Assembly: GCA_934477125.1 (NCBI GenBank)
Contig: CAKSOL010000016.1
Location: forward strand, 1 to 57,927
Direction: 5' to 3'
Source: an uncultured Eubacteriales bacterium
Lineage (GTDB): Bacteria > Bacillota > Clostridia > Oscillospirales > Acutalibacteraceae
DNA length: 57,927 bases
The first letter of the stretch is position 1. Every line of letters starts with the position of its first letter. This document shows positions 25,213 through 32,382 of the stretch, piece after piece. The notes under the pieces were generated by a model. That model was not told the origin of the DNA and did no database searches. It worked only from the letters and a program-made list of their open reading frames with translations. Position numbers and translations under genes: made by a program.

Positions 25213-26555
25213 TACTGATTAACGGCTTCCTTTATGACCTGAGCCATATAGTCAATCATTTCATCTGTCATTCCGGGATAAACGCCTACCCAGAACGTAT
25301 TATTCATAATGCGGTCGGTTTCCGAAAGTGAGCCTGCGACGCGGTAAGCGTCTGTTCCTCTGATTTCATCAAAACAGGGGTGCTTTATCAGATTTCCGCT
25401 GAACAGCATACGCGTTTGAACGTTTTTATCCTCGATATATCTGACCACCTGCTCGCGGGAGAGAGAAACGCCGTCCCGCAGGGTAATCAGAAATCCGAAC
25501 CAGCTTGGGTTGCTGTTTTCGGCTGCCTGCGGCAAAATCAGCTTATCCTCTGCCGCCTTGAGAGCATTATGCAGCCGTTCCCAGTTATGGCGGCGGCGCT
25601 TTATAAATTCCGGGAACTTTTTCAGCTGCTCGCAGCCGATAGCCGCCTGAAGGTCCGTGACCTTTAAATTATAGCCGAAATGGCTGTAAACATATTTATG
25701 GTCGTATCCGCGGGGAAGCTCGCCGTACTGTCCGTCGTAACGGTGACCGCAGAAATTATCCCTGCCGGATGGGCAGATACAGTCCCTGCCCCAATCGCGG
25801 AAGCTCAGTATAAGTCTGTTAAGCTTGGCGTTATTCGTATAAACGCAGCCGCCCTCGCCCATCGTCATATGGTGAGGCGGATAAAAGCTGCTTGTTCCGA
25901 TATCGCCCCATGTTCCTGTAAAACGGGTTTCGCCGTTAATGGTATACTCGCTTCCCAAAGCATCGCAGTTATCCTCGACAAGCCACAAATTATGCTTATC
26001 GCAAAAAGCCTTTACAGCCGAAAGGTCAAAAGGATTTCCCAAGGTATGAGCAATCATAACTGCTTTTGTTTTGTCGCTCAAAGCTTCCTCCAGGCGCGTT
26101 GCGTCGATATTATACTGCGGTATCGTAACATCTACAAAAACCGGAACTGCGCCGTATTGCAGTATCGGCGTTACGGTCGTCGGAAAGCCGCAGGCTACGG
26201 TTATAACCTCGTCTCCCCTGCGTATCGCGCGGTCGCCGAGCTCAGGAGCAGTAAGAACAGAAAATGCAATAAGGTTTGCAGATGAGCCGCTGTTCACAAG
26301 GTGCGCATATTTAACGCCGAGCCACTCTGCAAACTTCTTTTCAAATTCATCCGAAAACCGACCGGTAGTAAGCCAAAAATCAAGTGCGGCATCAGTCAGG
26401 GCGCACATTTCCTTTTCGTCGAAAACACGCGCCGCATAGGTAATGCGGTCCCCTGCCTTAAAGGGCTTATCGTTACGCTTGAACTGCTTATAGTATTCGG
26501 AAACCATTTCCTTTATTTCTTCTCTTGCCTGTTCCTCATTTTTCCATTCGGACAT
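25212..26555 (-). CDS. rfbH: CDP-6-deoxy-4-hexulose 3-dehydrase (E1, RfbH/AscC type)
   Basis: PMP/PLP-dependent, iron-sulphur enzyme of 447 residues removing the C3 hydroxyl from CDP-4-keto-6-deoxyglucose. Instead of the Lys of aminotransferases it has the dehydrase's His (YPPHHMTMGEGG, His228-His229). The cluster cysteines are also present: C197, then C259-X-C261-X7-C269, matching the E1 pattern (C-X57-C-X-C-X7-C in Yersinia; here the first spacer is 61). This supports true 3-deoxygenation rather than an aminotransferase. It needs an E3 reductase for electrons, which is not encoded in the window. It starts 20 bases after rfbG. Confidence 0.93.
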   Translation of the reverse strand: MSEWKNEEQAREEIKEMVSEYYKQFKRNDKPFKAGDRITYAARVFDEKEMCALTDAALDFWLTTGRFSDEFEKKFAEWLGVKYAHLVNSGSSANLIAFSVLTAPELGDRAIRRGDEVITVACGFPTTVTPILQYGAVPVFVDVTIPQYNIDATRLEEALSDKTKAVMIAHTLGNPFDLSAVKAFCDKHNLWLVEDNCDALGSEYTINGETRFTGTWGDIGTSSFYPPHHMTMGEGGCVYTNNAKLNRLILSFRDWGRDCICPSGRDNFCGHRYDGQYGELPRGYDHKYVYSHFGYNLKVTDLQAAIGCEQLKKFPEFIKRRRHNWERLHNALKAAEDKLILPQAAENSNPSWFGFLITLRDGVSLSREQVVRYIEDKNVQTRMLFSGNLIKHPCFDEIRGTDAYRVAGSLSETDRIMNNTFWVGVYPGMTDEMIDYMAQVIKEAVNQ

Positions 26556-26575
26556 TGAAACCGCTCCTTACCGTT

Positions 26576-27640
26576 TTAACAATTTCTGAAAAATTCGTTT
26601 ATCTCGTAATCCATTTCTTCCGAAATGCTTCCGCCGTCCAAAAATATTTTTCCGAACCGGCAGGTCATTTCCATACATTCGTCAATATGCCAGCGCGGAC
26701 GCCAGCCGAAGGTCGCTTTGATTTTACTGCAATCAAGCTTTAAAAAGTTTGCCTCGTGAACCGCATTTGCCTGAGCCTGATTTTCCCAGGCGGCGCCGTT
26801 TCCCCAATACTTACAGAAAGAACCGACAAGCTCGCCGGTCGTCAGGCAGTCGCATTCGTCCGGACCGACATTATAGTATCCCGAAAGCTCGGGCTTTTCA
26901 TACTGCGCTTTTACGATTGTAAGATATGCCGAAAGCGGCTCTAAAACATGCTGATAGGGTCTCGTCGAGTAGGGATTGCGAACGCCTATTTTTCTGCCTG
27001 CCGCCATCGCTCTTATGCAGTCCGGAATAATACGGTCGTTTGCAAAATCTCCCCCGCCTATAACGTTTCCGGCGCGGGCTGTTGAAACGGATATATCCGT
27101 TTGCGCAAAAAAGCTGTTTATATAGCTGTGAGTAACAAGCTCCGAGCAGCTTTTTGAATTTGAATAAGGGTCATAACCGTCCAGCGGCTCGTCCTCGCGG
27201 TAGCCCCAGCACCATTCGTTATTATGATACACCTTATCGGTCGTAACATTAAGAACGCTTTTCGTTTTTCCGTAAAGCCTTACGCACTCAAGCAGATTAA
27301 CCGTTCCCATAACGTTTGTTTCATAGGTATATCTCGGCTCGCGGTAGCTGTCTCTGACAATAGGCTGCGCCGCAAGATGAAGAACGATTTCCGGTTCAGC
27401 ATCAAAAAAAGCCTTTTTAAGCGCGTCAAAATCGCGGATATCGCCTATTATGCTGTTCATTTTGTTTTCAATATCCGCAAGCGAAAATAAATTAGGCTGC
27501 GTCGGGGGTTCTAAGCTGTATCCCGTAACAACTGCTCCGGCGTTTATAAGGATTTTACAAAGCCAGCTGCCCTTAAAGCCGGTATGACCGGTAACGAAAA
27601 CTCTTTTTCCGCGGAAAAATTCCAAATCAGATTTTACCAT
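26576..27640 (-). CDS. rfbG: CDP-glucose 4,6-dehydratase
   Basis: Extended SDR of 354 residues making CDP-4-keto-6-deoxyglucose. The NAD-binding motif is TGHTGFKGSW (Gly18, 21, 24), typical of CDP-glucose dehydratases. NVTTDKVYHNNEW (Thr-Asp-Lys of the active site), YDPYSNSK (Tyr and Lys) and VLEPL follow as in RfbG. ATG at 27640 overlaps the rfbF stop by 7 bases; further upstream in-frame codons lie inside rfbF. Confidence 0.95.
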   Translation of the reverse strand: MVKSDLEFFRGKRVFVTGHTGFKGSWLCKILINAGAVVTGYSLEPPTQPNLFSLADIENKMNSIIGDIRDFDALKKAFFDAEPEIVLHLAAQPIVRDSYREPRYTYETNVMGTVNLLECVRLYGKTKSVLNVTTDKVYHNNEWCWGYREDEPLDGYDPYSNSKSCSELVTHSYINSFFAQTDISVSTARAGNVIGGGDFANDRIIPDCIRAMAAGRKIGVRNPYSTRPYQHVLEPLSAYLTIVKAQYEKPELSGYYNVGPDECDCLTTGELVGSFCKYWGNGAAWENQAQANAVHEANFLKLDCSKIKATFGWRPRWHIDECMEMTCRFGKIFLDGGSISEEMDYEINEFFRNC

Positions 27641-28407
27641 AGCTTCCACGGCGCCTTTCCGGATTCCCACATATCCTCAAGAAGCTGTTTTTCTCTCAGG
27701 GAATCCATACATTGCCAAAAACCGGAATGTCTGTAGCTCATAAGCTGTCCCTCTTCAACAAGGCGTTCAAGGGGTTTAGTTTCAAAAACAGTATTATCGT
27801 CCTCAAGATAATCGAATATCTGCGGTTCAAGCACCATAAACCCGGCATTTATGGCGGCTCCGTCGTTTATACGTTTTTCCCGGAAGCTCTTAACGCTGCC
27901 GTTTTCCCGGATATCAAGAACCCCCTTTTCCTGCTTTAGCACAACCGACGTCAATGTTGCAATCTTGCCGTTTGCCTTATGGAATTCAAGCAGGTCGGCA
28001 ATATTTACGTCGCAGACACCGTCGCCGTATGTCATAAAGAAAGGCTCGTCCCCTATATACGGCTGTATGCGCTTAATTCTGCCGCCCGTCATTGTATTAT
28101 ATCCGGTATCTACGACCGTTACGCGCCAAGGCTCGGAATGCTTACTGTGAATAGTTACTTTATTATCCGAGGTGAAGTCAAAGGTAACGTCGCTCGTGTG
28201 CAGAAAATAATTTGCGAACCAATCCTTGATAACATGCTGCTTATAGCCTGCACAAATTACAAATTCGTTAAAGCCGTAATACGAATATCCTTTCATAATA
28301 TGCCAGAGAATAGGCATACCGCCGATTTCTATCATCGGCTTGGGCTTATACTGGGACTCCTCCGAGATACGCGTTCCGAGACCGCCTGCAAGAATAACAA
28401 CTTTCAT
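27634..28407 (-). CDS. rfbF: Glucose-1-phosphate cytidylyltransferase
   Basis: Nucleotidyltransferase of 257 residues converting glucose-1-phosphate and CTP to CDP-glucose, the first committed step toward CDP-dideoxysugars. Signature LAGGLGTRISEESQYKPKP at residues 7-25 and GDGVCDVN for the metal site. The GFWQCMDSLREK segment near the C-terminus is typical of RfbF. It follows the membrane glycosyltransferase gene by 76 bases and directly precedes rfbG. Confidence 0.96.
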   Translation of the reverse strand: MKVVILAGGLGTRISEESQYKPKPMIEIGGMPILWHIMKGYSYYGFNEFVICAGYKQHVIKDWFANYFLHTSDVTFDFTSDNKVTIHSKHSEPWRVTVVDTGYNTMTGGRIKRIQPYIGDEPFFMTYGDGVCDVNIADLLEFHKANGKIATLTSVVLKQEKGVLDIRENGSVKSFREKRINDGAAINAGFMVLEPQIFDYLEDDNTVFETKPLERLVEEGQLMSYRHSGFWQCMDSLREKQLLEDMWESGKAPWKLW

Positions 28408-28483
28408 GCGTTTACTCCCCTGTGAATATTATATTTACAAATCCGTTTTGCAGTATGCGTAAGGATTTATCTCTTAAAAGCTC

Positions 28484-29902
28484 CTAAGCGGCAGGATAAA
28501 TATACCTGAAGAAATATATGAACATAGTGGGTGCAATGAATATAAATATAGTAAACATATGAACCCATATATATCCGCGTTCCACCCTAAGCACATCTTC
28601 GGCTATGAGTTTTCTGCTGCTTTCCAGACGCGATTTCGTCGGAGCCTTCATAATAAGATTTATAAGCAGACTGCCGAAAAATATCGTTACGAATACATTG
28701 CTGTCCAAAAATACCGGACAGGTGAAATAATCCTTGAGCTTTCCTCCCTGCAAAAAGCGATGGATAAAATGCGGGAGCGGTCCCCGGTTCACAAGACATT
28801 CATCGACATTCCCGGGGAAATTGCAGAATACCAGCAGCAAATATCCTATTGATACGGCTATTAAAATCATTACCGACATTTTAAAATTATCATTCATAAA
28901 GGCTGCTAAAATCAAAAACGGAACCAACAGTATTACCCACTGAGGATGCCACAGAATACACATAAACAGCATACTGTATGCCGCAAGGCAAACATATATT
29001 GTCCACTGACAGTAAGAGAACTTATCCTCAGAGTCAACCTTTTTCAGATAACAGAATATACATAATGCCGCAAGACCGAGCAGGAAGAACGAAACAAGTC
29101 CGAAAATAGTCTGAAATCCGACCAGGAAAAACCTGCCGAACATATCGGAAGAAAATTTCTTCGCGTCCTTTAATCCCTGACTGTTAAAAAACAGCAAGCT
29201 GTTTAACAAATATATTGACATACCTATTGCGCAATGCTTAATAATGTGAATTATGCGCTTTTCAACCAGCAGCAGCAACGGCAAAAACAGAAACAGCGAA
29301 AAAAGCTTCAGCGGAATTGAAATTGCCATTAAAACCGAAAATTTATAATACTTTTTCTGCATATAGGCATAAATGGCATACATCGTAAAAAACATACTTA
29401 TAGAGTCATATTGCCCAAAGCATAATTGACTGAAAATCAATATCGGCGAGCTAAAATAAAAAAACAGCATCCATTTTGCTTTTTTGCGGCTGATTCCGAC
29501 TTCAATACCAATTTTATACAGAAAATATGCCGCACCGATACAAAAGGCACAGGGCAGAAGCTTATACCAAAGCTGAACGGGGTAACTGATTTCGGAATAA
29601 TTAAGCTTTCCCCAAAGAGGAATGCCGGCAATTCCGTAAACAGCATAAACCGGTATAGACCAAACAGCAAAGATTATATATATGAGTATATGATAAACTG
29701 CTGTTGACTCTGTATAATCATAAAAATCAAAGAACCTGCCCTTTAATGTTATATCCAATAAATCCATACCGTGAGTGGAAGTTGCTAAAATATCCGGATG
29801 ATTAAACATTATAAAGCAAAAAGATACTATAAATCCGAGTATTATCCATTCAAGCAGCCACGGCTTGTCCGTATCGTTCCACTTTGCCGATAATTTTCTC
29901 AC
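28484..29902 (-). CDS. Multi-spanning GT-C-like membrane protein, candidate extracytoplasmic glycosyltransferase
   Basis: Integral membrane protein of 472 residues with about 10-12 hydrophobic helices and a large loop after the first helix containing STHGMDLLDITLKGRFFDFY. The topology and an acidic residue in the first outer loop resemble GT-C glycosyltransferases that use polyprenyl-phosphate sugars (GT39/GT87-like), but no definite family is recognised. GTG start with GAGGAG seven bases upstream. First gene after the cluster's strong promoter, so it likely transfers or polymerises the sugar made downstream. Confidence 0.75.
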   Translation of the reverse strand: MRKLSAKWNDTDKPWLLEWIILGFIVSFCFIMFNHPDILATSTHGMDLLDITLKGRFFDFYDYTESTAVYHILIYIIFAVWSIPVYAVYGIAGIPLWGKLNYSEISYPVQLWYKLLPCAFCIGAAYFLYKIGIEVGISRKKAKWMLFFYFSSPILIFSQLCFGQYDSISMFFTMYAIYAYMQKKYYKFSVLMAISIPLKLFSLFLFLPLLLLVEKRIIHIIKHCAIGMSIYLLNSLLFFNSQGLKDAKKFSSDMFGRFFLVGFQTIFGLVSFFLLGLAALCIFCYLKKVDSEDKFSYCQWTIYVCLAAYSMLFMCILWHPQWVILLVPFLILAAFMNDNFKMSVMILIAVSIGYLLLVFCNFPGNVDECLVNRGPLPHFIHRFLQGGKLKDYFTCPVFLDSNVFVTIFFGSLLINLIMKAPTKSRLESSRKLIAEDVLRVERGYIWVHMFTIFIFIAPTMFIYFFRYIYPAA

Positions 29903-29943
29903 TATTATTTCTCCTCATTTTGGCATTATTATGCTGTCTGCTC

Positions 29944-29972
29944 AGTATACCATAATCTTCTACTCTTGTCAA
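29944..29972 (-). promoter_or_regulatory. Very strong sigma-A promoter of the sugar cluster
   Basis: Minus-strand TTGACA (29967-29972), 17-base spacer, TATACT (29944-29949) with TGG immediately before it. No other clear promoter is seen within the following nine genes. Confidence 0.85.
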
Positions 29973-30096
29973 GAAAAGCATATCCCGGAACCCCGTATTT
30001 GCAAAGCGGAAACACCGATTTACGAAAGAACTCCCGTTTCGGCAGTTTTTTACTCCCGGTTGTTTTTGAGATACACATTTAATCTGTTTATATCAC

Positions 30097-30116
30097 TTGA
30101 AATGGTCCGATTTCAA
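30097..30116. promoter_or_regulatory. Candidate operator, perfect inverted repeat
   Basis: TTGAAAT-GGTCCG-ATTTCAA, two 7-base arms around a 6-base centre, about 50 bases upstream of the likely -10 (TATAAT, 30162-30167) of the kinase gene. The cognate regulator is unknown. The remaining gap 29903-30197 holds only the two divergent promoters. Confidence 0.4.
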
Positions 30117-30161
30117 AGTAAAAAGAGCTTTAAACGCATTTTATTATATCATTGGATAATA

Positions 30162-30167
30162 TATAAT
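30162..30167 (+). promoter_or_regulatory. Probable -10 for the kinase gene
   Basis: TATAAT at a fitting distance (about 30 bases) from the ribosome binding site. No convincing -35 lies 17 bases upstream, so an activator may be required. Confidence 0.4.
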
Positions 30168-30197
30168 ACAAACAGTAAAAATAACGGAGGTTTAATT

Positions 30198-31253
30198 ATG
30201 AACGAAAAAGCCGCAGCAGCCGCTTTCCGTTTAAACGGAGAGCCTGAAAGCATTGTAAGATACGGAAACGGTCATATAAACGACACTTACCTTTTAACCG
30301 CGTCTTCCGGAACAAAATATATTCTTCAAAGGGTCAACAGCAAGGTTTTCAAAAATCCGGAAAACGTTATGAAGAACATAATAAACGTTACAGCCTATTT
30401 AAAGGAGCATCTCACCGGCGGTATGCGGACATTAACGCTTGTTCCCTGCAAAAGCGGTGAAAGCTACCTTGCGGCGGACGGCGAGGTCTGGCGCGTATAC
30501 GATTTTATCGAAAACGCCGTGTCGCTGGAGCTTCCGGAAAATGAAAACGACTTTTATCAGAGCGCAGTTGCTTTCGGTTCCTTTCAGAATATGCTGAAGG
30601 ACTATCCGGCAGAAAAGCTTTACGAAACAATCCCGAATTTTCATAACACGCCCGACCGGTACAATAATTTCCTCGCCGCTGTCAGAGAGGATTCAATGGG
30701 CAGAGTAAAAACCGCGCTTGCGGAAATTGAATTTGTAAACGCGCGGCGCGATTTTTACGGCATTCTTGAGGAAAGCAGAAAATCGGGAAAGCTGCCGCTA
30801 AAGGTAACGCATAACGACACCAAGCTTAATAATGTTATGCTTGACGCAAATACGAGAACGCCGGTATGCGTTATAGATCTTGACACGATAATGCCGGGAT
30901 ATGCCGTCAACGATTTTGGAGATTCCATCCGTTTCGGCGCTTCAACCGCTCCCGAGGACGAAAAAGATCTTACAAAGGTTCATTTTGACATATCGCTGTA
31001 CAAAACCTATACCGCCGGATTTTTAAAGGGCTGCGACGGAACACTTACCGATGAGGAAAGACGGCTGCTGCCGGTAGGCGCTAAAATGATGACGGTTGAA
31101 TGCGGTATGCGATTCCTTACCGATTATCTTTCGGGAGATACTTATTTTAAAACGGCTTATCCGGAGCATAATCTCGTCCGCTGCCGCACTCAGTTCAAGC
31201 TGGTAGAGGAAATGGAGAAAAGCTGGAACGAAATGCAGAAAGCTGTGGAATAA
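30198..31253 (+). CDS. Phosphotransferase-family sugar kinase, N-acetylhexosamine 1-kinase-like
   Basis: APH-fold kinase of 351 residues. The catalytic loop is THNDTKLNN (His205, Asp207) and the metal site is VIDLDT (Asp227/Asp229), followed by NDFGDSIR. These closely resemble bifidobacterial NahK, which phosphorylates GlcNAc/GalNAc at C1 for the lacto-N-biose/galacto-N-biose pathway. No lnpA/lnpC genes are adjacent, so the substrate is not certain. ATG at 30198 with GGAGG upstream. It ends at a bidirectional terminator shared with dut. Confidence 0.82.
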   Translation: MNEKAAAAAFRLNGEPESIVRYGNGHINDTYLLTASSGTKYILQRVNSKVFKNPENVMKNIINVTAYLKEHLTGGMRTLTLVPCKSGESYLAADGEVWRVYDFIENAVSLELPENENDFYQSAVAFGSFQNMLKDYPAEKLYETIPNFHNTPDRYNNFLAAVREDSMGRVKTALAEIEFVNARRDFYGILEESRKSGKLPLKVTHNDTKLNNVMLDANTRTPVCVIDLDTIMPGYAVNDFGDSIRFGASTAPEDEKDLTKVHFDISLYKTYTAGFLKGCDGTLTDEERRLLPVGAKMMTVECGMRFLTDYLSGDTYFKTAYPEHNLVRCRTQFKLVEEMEKSWNEMQKAVE

Positions 31254-31312
31254 TCCTCAGGAGACTGCAAAAAGCGTATGCTTTTACGATAATTTTGATA
31301 TATACAAAAACA

Positions 31313-31348
31313 GCCTTGATACGGCAGAACAGACTACCGTATCAAGGC
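31313..31348. terminator. Bidirectional terminator between kinase and dut
   Basis: Perfect 12-bp arms GCCTTGATACGG/CCGTATCAAGGC with a 12-base loop. T-rich tracts follow on both strands (ATATTTTTATTTT on plus, TGTTTTTG on minus). Confidence 0.9.
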
Positions 31349-31354
31349 ATATTT

Positions 31355-31798
31355 TTATTTTCTTCCGGTTGAGCCGAAGCCGCCGCTGCCGCGCTCTGTT
31401 TCATCGAGCGTCTCGGTCTGCTCAAACCGCGCGGTTATATAAGGCGCGATAACAAGCTGTGCAATCCGCTCGCCGTCGGCAATTTCCTGCGGTTCGCCGG
31501 AATGATTATGCAGGGACACCATTATTTCTCCGCGATAATCGCTGTCGATAACGCCGACCTTATTTGCGGGAGCAAGTCCCCGCTTTGTAGCGATACCGCT
31601 GCGCGCATAAACAAGTCCGACAAGACCGTCCGGAATCTGAAGTGCAATTCCGGTATGAATCATTTTTGTTTCGCCGGGAGCGAATACTGTTGTTTCGCCG
31701 CCTGTGCAGGCATAAAGGTCAGCCCCGGCAGCCGCCGCAGAGCCGTAGCTCGGAGCGACTGCGTTTTCGTTAAGCTTTATAAATTTTACGGTTTCCAT
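31355..31798 (-). CDS. dut: dUTP diphosphatase
   Basis: Trimeric dUTPase of 147 residues converting dUTP to dUMP, keeping uracil out of DNA. Motifs: AAAGADLYA (I), VYARSGIATKRGL (II), GVIDSDYRGE (III), ERIAQLVI (IV) and the C-terminal RGSGGFGSTG (V). It overlaps the end of nrdG by 13 bases, joining dNTP production and clean-up in one transcript under NrdR control. Confidence 0.97.
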   Translation of the reverse strand: METVKFIKLNENAVAPSYGSAAAAGADLYACTGGETTVFAPGETKMIHTGIALQIPDGLVGLVYARSGIATKRGLAPANKVGVIDSDYRGEIMVSLHNHSGEPQEIADGERIAQLVIAPYITARFEQTETLDETERGSGGFGSTGRK

Positions 31799-32382
31799 AC
31801 TTTTCCTCCGCTGTTTTCAATTCCTTCGCCGATATCTCCGCTGCCCATTTTACGCTCCCAGATTCCCGGCTTCCAAACAGCCTTCCCGGCCGCAACGGAA
31901 CGCGGAACATCAATTATCCGCTGGTTTGCCGAGCCTCTGAACAGCAGCGAGGCGCTTTTCTGTTCCTCGATAAATCTTCCGTCAACGAGAACGTCGATAT
32001 ACCGGAGCATTTCGTTTATTGACTCCGCATTTCCGGGTATTCCGCGCAAAAGCTCCTTTTCAAAGTCAAACCCTGTATAGCACCAAAGCTCCTTTTCCGG
32101 AAATTCCTGCTTTACGCGCTTTATGAGCGGCAGCAGTCCCTCCCGGTTTTCAGGCTCAAAAGGCTCTCCTCCGAGCAGCGTGAGACCGGAAATATGCCGG
32201 GGAGCGAGCGCCGATATTATTTCCCGAACCGTATCCTCGCCGAAAGGCTTTCCGAATCCGAAGTCCCACGCCTCGCGGTTGAAGCAGTTTTTACAGCGGT
32301 GCCGGCAGCCGCTTACAAACAGCGATACCCTGACGCCCGGTCCGTTTGCGATATCAAATTTTTTTAAAGCCGCATAGTTCAT
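31786..32382 (-). CDS. nrdG: Anaerobic ribonucleotide reductase activating protein (radical SAM)
   Basis: Radical-SAM activase of 198 residues that installs the glycyl radical on NrdD. The [4Fe-4S]/SAM motif is CRHRCKNC (CX3CX2C) and a GGEPF motif follows. It shares one base with nrdD (TAATG junction). About 30 residues longer at the C-terminus than some family members. Confidence 0.95.
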   Translation of the reverse strand: MNYAALKKFDIANGPGVRVSLFVSGCRHRCKNCFNREAWDFGFGKPFGEDTVREIISALAPRHISGLTLLGGEPFEPENREGLLPLIKRVKQEFPEKELWCYTGFDFEKELLRGIPGNAESINEMLRYIDVLVDGRFIEEQKSASLLFRGSANQRIIDVPRSVAAGKAVWKPGIWERKMGSGDIGEGIENSGGKVWKP

